Positions 42,800 to 51,156 of a stretch of 64,000 nucleotides of DNA are shown piece after piece. The translations under genes were made by a program, and so were the position numbers. The notes beneath the pieces are model-generated. The model was given only the letters and a program-made list of their open reading frames with translations, was not told the origin of the DNA and did no database searches. This stretch comes from DUOH01 sp036562625 (GTDB taxonomy: Bacteria > Bacillota > UBA4882 > UBA10575): assembly GCA_036562625.1 (NCBI GenBank), contig DATCJV010000037.1:3891-67890 (forward strand). The letters run 5' to 3'. Numbering within the stretch: the first letter of the stretch is position 1; every line of letters starts with the position of its first letter.

Positions 42800-43191
42800 A
42801 CATATTTTCTCCAGAAAAAAATAAAATGTTATAGAAACAGTCAAATCTGACTTGCACCCTAGTAAGTCAGAGTATAAACAGACCGATCAGGTCATTATAA
42901 GCAAGATAGAAAACAGGAAAAAAAGAGCAGGAAATTTTGACTTTATGTCGAATAATTAAAACAAGAAAATGAGTCTAATCTGTATTTCTCAGTCAGAATG
43001 GGAAATGGCGTAATAATATTTAGTATATGATAAGACTAGGTCTAATCTATGGCTAAGATAAAAACGAAACAAGTCCTGTTCTGGTTGGAACAGGAGGTGG
43101 TATCTTTATTTTTTTTACTCAAATAAATAGTAAAAAAATACAACAGTATTTTATTTTTTTGAAATTATTTAAAAAACAAGGAGGAGTTTGA
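42800..43191 (+). promoter_or_regulatory. long AT-rich leader region of the sugar-ABC ATPase gene
   Basis: The gap has a 7-bp inverted repeat, CTGACTT (42847-42853) and AAGTCAG (42864-42870), directly followed by TATAAA, which may be an operator over a promoter. A second hairpin, TCCTGTTC (43074-43081) with GAACAGGA (43088-43095), leads into AGGTGGTATC and a T-rich run, possibly an attenuator. No open frame was seen. Confidence 0.4.
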
Positions 43192-44289
43192 ATGGCCAAA
43201 GTTATATTTGAGCATGTAAGCAAGAAGTTCCCCAATGGTATTTTAGCTGTTAATGACGCAAACTTGGAGATTAAAGACAAGGAGTTTATCGTCTTTGTCG
43301 GTCCTTCCGGTTGTGGAAAAACCACCTCGTTGCGGATGGTCGCCGGCTTGGAAGAGATTACTTCCGGGAATATTTTCATTGGTGACAATATCGTCAATGA
43401 TGTGGCGCCCAAAGACAGGGATATCGCGATGGTTTTCCAGAACTATGCTCTTTATCCCCATATGGATGTCTACAATAATATGGCTTTCGGTTTGAAACTG
43501 CGCAAATTTCCTAAACCGGAGATTGACCGCAGGGTAAAAGAGGCCGCCAAGATTTTGGGTATTGAAAACCTGCTTGACCGGAGACCGAAAGCGCTTTCCG
43601 GTGGTCAACGGCAACGTGTCGCTCTGGGACGGGCTATCGTACGTGAGCCCAAAGTCTTCCTGATGGATGAGCCCCTCTCCAACCTGGACGCGAAACTCCG
43701 TGTCCAGATGAGGGCCGAGCTTTCCAAGTTACAGAACCGCTTACAGACTACAACTATTTATGTTACACACGACCAGGTTGAAGCCATGACCATGGGTGAC
43801 CGGATGGTTGTGATGAAAGACGGTATTATTCAACAGGTTGGAAAGCCCTTGGAAGTTTATGATCATCCTGTTAACGTCTTTGTGGCCGGCTTTATCGGCA
43901 CTCCGCCCATGAACTTCTTAGACGGTGTTTTAAAGGAAGAAAACGACCAACTCTACGTGGACTTTGGCGTCTTCCGGGTCGATGTGCCGGAAGGCAGATT
44001 TAAGACCGCTAGAAACTATTTAAATAAAGAAGTAATCTTTGGAATTCGTCCGGAGAATATTTTGGATCCGGAGTCTGCCGGTACGGAAGAGAACGCCATT
44101 GTCGTTACTGTTGATGTCAGCGAGTTGATTGGCGCCGAGAGTTATCTCTATGTTTCCAAAGGACCGCATAGTTTCGTAGCCCGGGTTGATGCGCATGTTA
44201 GACCGGAAGACGGCGCTGAGACCAAGGTGATCATCAATAATAATAAGATGCATCTCTTTGATAAAGACACCGAAAAGGCCATTCTATAA
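43192..44289 (+). CDS. Carbohydrate ABC transporter ATPase (MsmX/UgpC/MalK type)
   Basis: The 365-residue protein is a CUT1-type sugar ABC ATPase: GPSGCGKTTSLRMVAGLE (Walker A), VFQNYALYPHMDVYNN (Q loop), ALSGGQRQRVALGRAIV (signature), VFLMDEPLSNLDAKLR (Walker B, D loop), THDQVEAMTM (H loop), and a C-terminal OB-fold regulatory domain with GIRPENI. No permease or binding protein is nearby, so it may energise several sugar importers, like B. subtilis MsmX. AAGGAGGAG precedes the ATG. It lies between the porin and glucokinase genes. Confidence 0.94.
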   Translation: MAKVIFEHVSKKFPNGILAVNDANLEIKDKEFIVFVGPSGCGKTTSLRMVAGLEEITSGNIFIGDNIVNDVAPKDRDIAMVFQNYALYPHMDVYNNMAFGLKLRKFPKPEIDRRVKEAAKILGIENLLDRRPKALSGGQRQRVALGRAIVREPKVFLMDEPLSNLDAKLRVQMRAELSKLQNRLQTTTIYVTHDQVEAMTMGDRMVVMKDGIIQQVGKPLEVYDHPVNVFVAGFIGTPPMNFLDGVLKEENDQLYVDFGVFRVDVPEGRFKTARNYLNKEVIFGIRPENILDPESAGTEENAIVVTVDVSELIGAESYLYVSKGPHSFVARVDAHVRPEDGAETKVIINNNKMHLFDKDTEKAIL

Positions 44290-44330
44290 GCAGTGGACTT
44301 CCGTGTAGGTTTCTGAAGGCGCGAAAGTAA

Positions 44331-44363
44331 AAAAGATCCCCCACTTCCGGTGGGGGATTCTTG
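44331..44363 (+). terminator. intrinsic terminator after the ABC ATPase gene
   Basis: ATCCCCCAC (44336-44344) pairs with GTGGGGGAT (44350-44358) around TTCCG, followed by TCTTGTATT. It lies just before the glucokinase ribosome site, so some read-through may feed glk. Confidence 0.8.
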
Positions 44364-44381
44364 TATTGAAGGAGGTTCAGT

Positions 44382-45341
44382 ATGGGAGAATACTATCTTG
44401 GAATCGACTTAGGGGGAACCAAAATTGCAGGTTTACTTGGGGATGAGCAAGGAAGGATTATAGCGGAGAAGACCATTCCCACTTTGGCCGAGGAGGGTGT
44501 GGAGCCGGTCATCAATAGAATAAAAAATTTAATCCGGGAGATTATGGGGGAAGTCTCTTCCGGACAAGTCAAAGGAATTGGTCTTTGCGCCCCGGGGCCG
44601 TTAAACATCAAGACCGGAGAGGTAATGCATGCGCCCAACCTTAAGTGGAAGAATGTACAGATTGTCAGTATTTTAGAGAGGGAGTTCGGTTTGCCTGTTA
44701 TCTTGGAGAACGATGCGAATGCCGCCGGATATGGTGAGTGTATCTACGGGGCTGGGAAAGGCGCTGTCAATATGTTATATATGACTGTGAGCACTGGAAT
44801 TGGCGGAGGAATTATCGCCAACGGCGAGTTGGTGTACGGTAGAGACTACTGTGCCGGTGAAGTAGGTCATATGATTGTTTTACCTGGTGGTCCCCTTTGT
44901 GGATGCGGACAACATGGCTGTATAGAGGCGCTGGCTTCCGGAACGGCTATTGCCCGCGCGGCACGAGAGAGGTTGGGGGCTGGAGAGCAGAGTATTATCT
45001 CGGATCTGGTTAATGGTGACCTTAATGCTGTCACCTCCCGTGAAGTGGCCGAGGCCGCCCGACAAGGGGATCGGCTGGCTGTTTCCCTACTGGATGAGGC
45101 CTTTTTTTACTTGGGAATAGCGATCGGGAACCTAATTAATATATTGAATCCGGAAACGATCGTGATCGGAGGAGGAGTAGCCAAGATGGAAGATTTGCTC
45201 TTTGATCGGATCAGCCGGGTATTACAGGGTCACGCTTTTCCGCATATGGTGTCAGGAGTCGGTATTGTGCCGGCGGTCTTGGCGGGGAGAGCAGGGACCA
45301 TGGGCATGGTAGCTTTAGTGCGGAAGAGACTAAATTTGTAA
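44382..45341 (+). CDS. ROK-family glucokinase
   Basis: The 319-residue protein starts with the ATP site IDLGGTKIAGLL, has VILENDANAAGYGE (catalytic Asp), STGIGGGIIANG, AGEVGHM and the ROK zinc motif CGCGQHGCIEALASG. Complete motifs and length match Firmicutes ROK glucokinases that phosphorylate glucose at C6. GAAGGAGG precedes the ATG. Its place after a sugar-ABC ATPase suits a sugar-utilisation role. Fructokinase or N-acetylhexosamine kinase activity cannot be excluded. Confidence 0.92.
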   Translation: MGEYYLGIDLGGTKIAGLLGDEQGRIIAEKTIPTLAEEGVEPVINRIKNLIREIMGEVSSGQVKGIGLCAPGPLNIKTGEVMHAPNLKWKNVQIVSILEREFGLPVILENDANAAGYGECIYGAGKGAVNMLYMTVSTGIGGGIIANGELVYGRDYCAGEVGHMIVLPGGPLCGCGQHGCIEALASGTAIARAARERLGAGEQSIISDLVNGDLNAVTSREVAEAARQGDRLAVSLLDEAFFYLGIAIGNLINILNPETIVIGGGVAKMEDLLFDRISRVLQGHAFPHMVSGVGIVPAVLAGRAGTMGMVALVRKRLNL

Positions 45342-45345
45342 TATG

Positions 45346-45378
45346 AAAGTGCTCCCCTTGTCGGGGAGCATTCTCTTA
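45346..45378. terminator. bidirectional terminator between glucokinase gene and yyaC
   Basis: TGCTCCCC (45350-45357) pairs with GGGGAGCA (45363-45370) with a TTGTC loop. Flanks are TTCTCTTAT on the plus strand and CTTTCATATT on the minus strand, between two converging genes. Confidence 0.75.
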
Positions 45379-46083
45379 TCCTCGGGAACTATCGCCATAA
45401 ACAGGAGTAAAATTACTTTCAGAATTGGAGTAGGGATAAGGCATCCTATAGAACTCTCTAACCGCTTGCAGCAGACTGTTGCTGATCAGTTCCGACATTT
45501 TCATCACCAGGCTCAAGCGGGTATTCTGCAGCACCAGATACTCCATGAACCCTCCAACATTGACTACACCAATAATGTGAAAGTTGCCAACCTCCGGCAG
45601 GGTTTTATTCACCCCGGTACCGGGTTGTAGAGGACCCGGCTTGATGCTGATGCAGCCGATGCTTTCCGACTTCCCCAAACAGGCGTCGATTGCAATGACC
45701 GGCGTTTGCGGGTCTTCGGTGGAGATCTTGTTCAGTGTTTCCTCCAGATTAACCGCGTGAACCGGATTATCTAAAGTACCATAGACTTTAATGTTGGGAA
45801 GGTTGGCTGCAGTTAATCTTGAACCAATGAGCGGTCCCAGGCTGTCGCCGGTCGAGCGGTCAGTGCCGATACATAGAACAGTCAGGTAATTGCCGGCTGC
45901 AGTCAATGTTTGATCCGGAAAGGAAGACGGTCTTTTATAAAAAGGATTCTCATCATAAACGCGGTTTAAATAGATCTTCAAATGTTTTGTAATCAGTGCT
46001 TGAGCTTCTGGATGGTTTATATGGACTCGGTAAGGAAAGAGACTGTGAAGATCCGAGGTTTTTTTGTAAAATGGAAACCACAT
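45376..46083 (-). CDS. yyaC: YyaC-like sporulation protein (GPR-related fold)
   Basis: The 235-residue product has YyaC signatures: VLCIGTDRSTGDSLGPLIG, VYGTLDNPVHAVNLEE, VIAIDACLG and VNVGGFMEYLVLQNTRLSLV. YyaC is a sporulation protein related to the GPR spore protease fold; a proteolytic activity has not been shown to my knowledge. The ATG at 46083 lies 11 bases after AAAGGTGG; a GTG at 46098 overlaps that site and is less likely. It is convergent with the glucokinase gene and divergent from the VanW gene. Confidence 0.88.
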   Translation of the reverse strand: MWFPFYKKTSDLHSLFPYRVHINHPEAQALITKHLKIYLNRVYDENPFYKRPSSFPDQTLTAAGNYLTVLCIGTDRSTGDSLGPLIGSRLTAANLPNIKVYGTLDNPVHAVNLEETLNKISTEDPQTPVIAIDACLGKSESIGCISIKPGPLQPGTGVNKTLPEVGNFHIIGVVNVGGFMEYLVLQNTRLSLVMKMSELISNSLLQAVREFYRMPYPYSNSESNFTPVYGDSSRG

Positions 46084-46122
46084 CGGTTTGACATCCACCT
46101 TTCTTCAGAAAAAGTTCTATAT

Positions 46123-46150
46123 AGTGTATGTACAAACAGATTATGGTATA
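46123..46150 (-). promoter_or_regulatory. possible sporulation promoter of yyaC
   Basis: On the minus strand CATACACT (46130-46123) resembles the -10 of sigma-E/sigma-G promoters and is preceded by GTATACC about 16 bases upstream. The match is partial; B. subtilis yyaC is a sporulation gene. Confidence 0.3.
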
Positions 46151-46317
46151 CATAAATTCTCAAAATGCGCTGTAATTGGCGGTATATAAAATTTATGGTA
46201 TAATTATCCACAAAGATACAGTCTACTTTAGGAAGTTTATTGACCGCTCCGGCTCTACAGATCACTACCGTCCATTATGGATTGCGTCTAATACTGTAAT
46301 AAGGATGGAAAAGAGCA

Positions 46318-47757
46318 GTGGGAAAAGACTTCTGGAATAGGTTTTTACTGAAGCTGTCTCCTAACAGCTCCGGCTGGTGGAAAAGCCTGGTTGGCTCCTG
46401 GTCATTTTGGTTATTTGTCTTTGTTCTGCTGGGAGTCTTCTCTTTTATGCATTGGTTTTACCAACCTTTCGTTTTTGAGCAAGATATCTTTATCGCCGGC
46501 GTACAAGTAGGAGACGTAGACCTGACCGGGCTGCGTAAGGATCAAGCTTTAGAAGCTCTCCGGGAGCGCTTTGAACCATGTCTTGATCAACCCCTGGTTA
46601 TTGTGGACAATGGTTTCAGATTTTATTGTCTGCCGAGAGAATGGGGCTTTGCTTTCGATTATGAGGCAATGATGACCGAGGCCTTCGCACTGGGGCATGA
46701 AGGGAATATCCTTCGACAGTGGGCAGAGAGGCGAAAGATTAAGCAAAATCCCGTGGAGTGTCAAGCAAAAGTCATTACCGACCAAACGCTGTTAGGGGAG
46801 TTAATACGTCTGCTTGAGATGCAGGTCAATGTGGAACCTATCAAGTCAAATATTATTGTGAATAAAGAAGGACAGGTACAGCATACTCCCAGCCGGATGG
46901 GAAGGCAATTAAACACCGGCCGGTTCTTGGAACTTTTATCCGAGGGCATCAGTAGAACAGAAGAGAAGGAAGTAACTCTGCCGGTTGATCAGGTGAAGCC
47001 ATCCCTGGTTGATGAAGAAGTAGCCAGCTGGGAGTTGACTAGAATAATAAGTGCTTATACCACTGAGTTTGATGAGAGTAATCCGGATCGAACCACCAAC
47101 TTAAAGGTGGCCGTGGCCCGTTTGCATGGCGCTTTGCTCCCCCCGAAGCAGCAATTTTCTTTTAATCGTTGGATCGGTCCACGAAGCCTGCAACACGGAT
47201 ACAAGGAGGCTCCGGTGGTCTTAGAGAACGAGTTGGTTCCCGGAGTGGGCGGCGGTATTTGCCAAGTATCAACCACTCTGTATAACGCTTGGTTACTGGC
47301 TGGTTTTCGAGTGGATAAACGGCATAACCACTCGATTCCTGTTACCTATGTGGGAATGGGCCTTGATGCCGCGGTGGTTTATGGCGCCCAGGATTTGGCT
47401 TTTACCAACCCCCTCAAAACTCCGGTTTTGATCTCCGGCTTTATTGAGGGTAATACTTTGACCATTGCTTTATTAGGCAAGGTTGTGCAAAAATACCGCT
47501 ATACGCTGGAACCAAAAATCGTGGAGAGAATTCCTCCCCAACTAGTGCGGGTGGAGGACCCTTCTTTAGAGTATGGGCAAGAGGTTGTAGAAAAAGAAGG
47601 GCAGGAAGGGTTTAAGGTGGAATTATGGAGAAAAGTATTTCTAGACGGAAAAGAAGTGCGTAGTGAGCGACTGGGGCTAAGTGTATATAAACCAAAACCG
47701 TGCCTGATCAGAGTGGGGCTTCGGAAACAAGAAATCATTGTCGACAGTGAGGAATGA
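46318..47757 (+). CDS. VanW-family protein with membrane anchor and PG-binding (YoaR-like) domain
   Basis: The 479-residue protein has one N-terminal membrane helix (about 25-48), a repeated extracytoplasmic domain (VQVGDVDLTGLRKDQALEAL, as in PG_binding_4), then the VanW domain: DRTTNLKVAVARLHG, QFSFNRWIGPR, APVVLENELVPGVGGGICQV, STTLYNAW and HNHSIPVTYVGMGLDAAV. The C-terminal 80 residues have G5-like strands. VanW proteins are near wall-modification genes, with no settled activity. The GTG start has only AAGGATGG upstream. A small membrane protein gene follows at once. Confidence 0.9.
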   Translation: MGKDFWNRFLLKLSPNSSGWWKSLVGSWSFWLFVFVLLGVFSFMHWFYQPFVFEQDIFIAGVQVGDVDLTGLRKDQALEALRERFEPCLDQPLVIVDNGFRFYCLPREWGFAFDYEAMMTEAFALGHEGNILRQWAERRKIKQNPVECQAKVITDQTLLGELIRLLEMQVNVEPIKSNIIVNKEGQVQHTPSRMGRQLNTGRFLELLSEGISRTEEKEVTLPVDQVKPSLVDEEVASWELTRIISAYTTEFDESNPDRTTNLKVAVARLHGALLPPKQQFSFNRWIGPRSLQHGYKEAPVVLENELVPGVGGGICQVSTTLYNAWLLAGFRVDKRHNHSIPVTYVGMGLDAAVVYGAQDLAFTNPLKTPVLISGFIEGNTLTIALLGKVVQKYRYTLEPKIVERIPPQLVRVEDPSLEYGQEVVEKEGQEGFKVELWRKVFLDGKEVRSERLGLSVYKPKPCLIRVGLRKQEIIVDSEE

Positions 47758-47759
47758 AG

Positions 47760-48308
47760 ATGCGATCAAAAAAAAATACCGGAGTAATCTTGGCCGCGCT
47801 CGGCTTTGTTCTGCTATTGGCCCGTCACAAACTAGTAAAACTGGGGTGGATTGGGTTTTGGCCTCTTTTCATTTTAGGCCCTGGTTTATTGTTTTTATTG
47901 GAGTATTTTAGTGGCTGGCTGATTCATAAAGATCCGACTGAAAAAAAAGAGTTATTAGTGCCAGGAGTTTTTTGTACAGGAACAGGAATCTTTTTATTCT
48001 TGTTTTCCTTGGAATATCTGCCATGGACTTATTTAAGTGGATTGTGGCCGGTCTTCCTGCTTTTTCTGGGGTTCGGTTTTTATGTGTCTTTCTGCGTTGA
48101 CAGACAGGATCAAGGCCTGCTCATTCCAGGCGGGGTTCTAACCTTTGTCGGTGGGAGCGGTCTGGCGGTTTTCATAATTAAAGAACGTTTGTTTGTTCAA
48201 TTCCGCTACGGCCCGCTTGTCCTTGGCATTTTACTGGCGATTGTTTTCGGGGGAGGCCTGAATTGGCGACGAAAGCGTCGCAAAGCAAATCAAACCAAGC
48301 GGGGATGA
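47760..48308 (+). CDS. Small integral membrane protein (DUF5668-like pattern)
   Basis: The 182-residue protein has five to six hydrophobic helices. WIGFWPLFILGPGLLFLLE and LSGLWPVFLLFLGFGFYV repeat the WP-L-L-G pattern of LiaI/DUF5668-type membrane segments. The C terminus is strongly basic (WRRKRRKANQTKRG). The ATG at 47760 follows GAGG by seven bases; an ATG at 47754 overlaps the VanW stop. Tight spacing implies co-expression with the VanW gene. Function unknown. Confidence 0.75.
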   Translation: MRSKKNTGVILAALGFVLLLARHKLVKLGWIGFWPLFILGPGLLFLLEYFSGWLIHKDPTEKKELLVPGVFCTGTGIFLFLFSLEYLPWTYLSGLWPVFLLFLGFGFYVSFCVDRQDQGLLIPGGVLTFVGGSGLAVFIIKERLFVQFRYGPLVLGILLAIVFGGGLNWRRKRRKANQTKRG

Positions 48309-48426
48309 AGTAGTGTACTTTTTAGCGTCTTAGTTTTACTGTTATAGTTGAATAATATGCCTGGTGCTGCTCATCTGTTTGGATAGAAGATAGTAGTGCT
48401 TCTGGTGAGGAGGAGGTTATTTTTTT

Positions 48427-49386
48427 ATGGTAAAAACGCACACTACTACAAGCTCTGGAGAAGAAGTGGAGCGGTTGGAGTCAATTATGGAACAGTTACG
48501 GGGAGATAACGGTTGCCCGTGGGACCGGAAGCAGACCCATCAATCACTCCGCCCTTATTTGTTGGAAGAGGCCTACGAGGTTCTACAGGCTATCGAGGAA
48601 GATCAGCCTGGGCATATTCAGGAGGAACTGGGAGACCTTTTATTGCAGGTAGTTTTCCATGCGCAAATTGGAAAGGAACGGGGCGTCTTTGATTTAGCAT
48701 CCGTGATCAGAGGGGTAAATGAAAAAATGATCCGCCGCCATCCTCATGTCTTCAGGAGTAGCATCAGCAATCAAAACCCACAGATACGTCCGGTGCACGG
48801 AGTGGCTGATGTCTTGGATAACTGGGAAAAGATTAAAGCAGAGGAAAGAGCCGGTGGTTTCAACGGGGAAACGGACGGGCAAGGCACGGAAGAAGAGTCT
48901 ATCCTGGATTCGGTACCTATCAACCTCCCCGCTCTACTTCAAGCGGAAAAGATCCAAAGAAAAGCGACCCAGGTAGGGTTTGACTGGTCGGATCTAAAAG
49001 GGCCCTTGTCCAAGGTCAGGGAAGAGCTTGATGAAGTAAGAAAAGCCTGGGAGGAGTGGCAGAGTTTTTTAAACAAAGGATCTGAGGCGAACCAGGGTAG
49101 TCAGGACCCCAAAATAGCCGTAAGACTCCAGTCCAAGGTAGAAGAAGAATTTGGCGACCTCTTGTTTGCACTAGTAAATACCGCCCGCTTTTTGGGGGTG
49201 CATCCGGAAATCGCACTCCTGCGGACAATTGAAAAGTTCCGACGCAGGTTTCGACGGATGGAGCAGCAGGCAAAGACTGAAGGGAGAGAATTTGCCGCTT
49301 TGACTCTCGCGGAGATGGATGAATTATGGGAGAAGAGCAAGGCAGAAGAGGAGAAGAAGGAGGATAATAACACCGGGCAAAAATAA
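48427..49386 (+). CDS. mazG: Nucleoside triphosphate pyrophosphohydrolase MazG
   Basis: MazG hydrolyses NTPs or dNTPs to the monophosphates. The 319-residue protein has the N-terminal MazG domain with CPWDRKQTHQSLRPYLLEEAYEV, EELGDLLLQVVFHA metal-binding Glu residues, and a C-terminal copy with VEEEFGDLLFALVNTAR. An acidic/Gly-rich insertion near residues 140-160 makes it somewhat longer than usual. The tail is Lys/Glu-rich. GAGGAGGAGG precedes the ATG. In Bacillus the homologous region (yabN) lies near yabP, which is also close here. Confidence 0.94.
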   Translation: MVKTHTTTSSGEEVERLESIMEQLRGDNGCPWDRKQTHQSLRPYLLEEAYEVLQAIEEDQPGHIQEELGDLLLQVVFHAQIGKERGVFDLASVIRGVNEKMIRRHPHVFRSSISNQNPQIRPVHGVADVLDNWEKIKAEERAGGFNGETDGQGTEEESILDSVPINLPALLQAEKIQRKATQVGFDWSDLKGPLSKVREELDEVRKAWEEWQSFLNKGSEANQGSQDPKIAVRLQSKVEEEFGDLLFALVNTARFLGVHPEIALLRTIEKFRRRFRRMEQQAKTEGREFAALTLAEMDELWEKSKAEEEKKEDNNTGQK

Positions 49387-49562
49387 AGAGGGTTTTCCTA
49401 TGGATGCTCGCAAGAGATTTGAGTATTAATTCCCCTCCACCTAGCTAAACTAAGATAGGCGATCCGTTCAGGACACGCCTGCTAACCGGCTGGCCTTAGG
49501 TGTCGCTCGCCGCTACTACCAATAGCCGGATCGCTGTTTAAAATGAAAGAGGGGAGAAGGAA

Positions 49563-50531
49563 TTGAAGCATAAGTATAAGCATATTGGGCTGGCGGTACT
49601 GACTGTGATGATTGGGATTACAGTCTCCTTCATCGGTTGTCCCGGACCGGAACGGAAGATTTTTGACCGGATCGCCAGAAAGCTGGCTGAGGAACCTCAA
49701 GTCTCTGTTTATTTTCACGAATCCAAGACTAAAAAGACCATGCCTATTGAGGAATATCTGCTTGGAGTGGTCGCCGGTGAAATGGAGAAAGGGTGGCCGC
49801 TAGAGGCCTATGCCGCTCAAGCCATTGTCGCCCGTACTTTTACTATGGACTTTATTGCGCAGGGCGGCACCAGAAAACAGCATAATACTGATATCTCTAC
49901 GGACGAGGTAGAAGCTCAGGCCTATAACGCTGAAGCAATCACCCCAATCATCAGACGGGCGGTACAGATGACCAAGGGAAAGGTTATAACTTACCGCAAT
50001 CGATATGTAAAGGGATGGTTCTCCGCCAGTTGCGGAGGGAGAACCGCTTTAGCCAGAGAAGGGTTGGGCTATAAGGGAAAAGAGCCTCCTTATATGCGAT
50101 CCGTATCGTGTCCGGAGGAAAAAGTCATTCCCAAGGAAGAATTGTATTGGAAAGCCACTTTAACTTCTGCAGAGATGGCGGAAGCCCTCAAGAAGTTGGG
50201 AAAGTCCATTGGAACCATTCAACGGCTGGAAGTAGAGGAGAGGAGTAAACAATCTCATAGGGCGACAAAGTTAAATTTTATCGGTACGGAGGGGCGCGCC
50301 ACTGTCCTGGGCGCGGATTTCCGCGTAGCATTAGATCCGCAAAAGGTTCGTTCAATATGGATTACGGATATTAATAACAAGAGTACCGGTATTGAGTTGA
50401 AAGGGCGCGGATATGGCCATGGAGTCGGCCTCTGTCAATGGGGAGCCCATGCTCTGGCCAAGGAAGGAAAATCTCCAGAAGAAATCATCAAGCATTATTA
50501 TCCGTTGGCGGAGATTAAGGATCTTTGGTAA
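49563..50531 (+). CDS. spoIID: Stage II sporulation protein D
   Basis: SpoIID is the lytic transglycosylase of the engulfment machine. The 322-residue protein has an N-terminal hydrophobic anchor (about 8-25), then the SpoIID/LytB domain: MPIEEYLLGVVAGEM with the catalytic Glu, WPLEAYAAQAIVARTF, STDEVEAQAYN, WFSASCGGRT and the C-terminal GRGYGHGVGLCQWGAHALA. The Cys in ASCGG and the His-Gly motif are conserved. TTG start after GGGGAGAAGGAA. It is next to yabP instead of its usual partners murA/spoIIID or spoIIQ. Confidence 0.95.
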   Translation: MKHKYKHIGLAVLTVMIGITVSFIGCPGPERKIFDRIARKLAEEPQVSVYFHESKTKKTMPIEEYLLGVVAGEMEKGWPLEAYAAQAIVARTFTMDFIAQGGTRKQHNTDISTDEVEAQAYNAEAITPIIRRAVQMTKGKVITYRNRYVKGWFSASCGGRTALAREGLGYKGKEPPYMRSVSCPEEKVIPKEELYWKATLTSAEMAEALKKLGKSIGTIQRLEVEERSKQSHRATKLNFIGTEGRATVLGADFRVALDPQKVRSIWITDINNKSTGIELKGRGYGHGVGLCQWGAHALAKEGKSPEEIIKHYYPLAEIKDLW

Positions 50532-50678
50532 AAAGGCTCTTTCTTTTCCATCCCTTGTGTTACAAAGTCCCGAAAGGCGCATATGATAATTATAGCCCAT
50601 GGGAATACGAGGCGTTTTGTCAAGATTGAAGTAGATGTAGCGCTTTGCCGGAAAGGACAGAAGATTGGGGGGTGGATT

Positions 50679-50960
50679 ATGGAGGAGAAGAACACCAAGA
50701 GACTACACCAATTATCCCTCTCCGGGCGGGAAAGATTGTCACTGGAGGGTGTGACCAATGTCGGAAGTTTTGACCGGGAAGTGATTATCTTGGAGACGGA
50801 GAGGGGAGTGTTGACCATCAAGGGAGACGAACTACACATGAAACAACTTAATTTGGAACAAGGGAAACTATCCCTGACTGGACGGATCGACTCCTTGGTC
50901 TATTCCGAGGAGTCCTTGGCCCAAAGAAATAAAGGCTTCTTTGGAAAGATATTTAAGTAA
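50679..50960 (+). CDS. yabP: Sporulation protein YabP
   Basis: The 93-residue product has the YabP/YqfC pattern: HQLSLSGRERLSLEGVTNVGSFD, VIILETERGVLTIKGDELHM and LSLTGRIDSLVYSEE. YabP is a mother-cell protein required for cortex formation. The ATG at 50679 follows GGGGGG; an upstream in-frame ATG at 50583 has no ribosome site or family match. In B. subtilis yabP is immediately followed by yabQ, which here is about 27 kb away. Confidence 0.9.
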   Translation: MEEKNTKRLHQLSLSGRERLSLEGVTNVGSFDREVIILETERGVLTIKGDELHMKQLNLEQGKLSLTGRIDSLVYSEESLAQRNKGFFGKIFK

Positions 50961-51049
50961 CCTTTTACTTTACCGATTCAAATGAAGGTACAGGTTAAGG
51001 CCTTTGTCATGCGCTAACGAGCGTCGACAGCTTCGGGAGATGCGTAGAA

Positions 51050-51075
51050 AACGGGGAAAACCCGTTCATTTTTTT
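51050..51075 (+). terminator. intrinsic terminator downstream of yabP
   Basis: AACGGG (51050-51055) pairs with CCCGTT (51061-51066) around GAAAA and is followed by CATTTTTTT. Confidence 0.75.
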
Positions 51076-51156
51076 ATCCTATTAATTCCGGAAGGATTGA
51101 TTGCCGAGATATGGAATTATTATAAGTATTTTGAATTTCATTACTGGGGGGATTAG

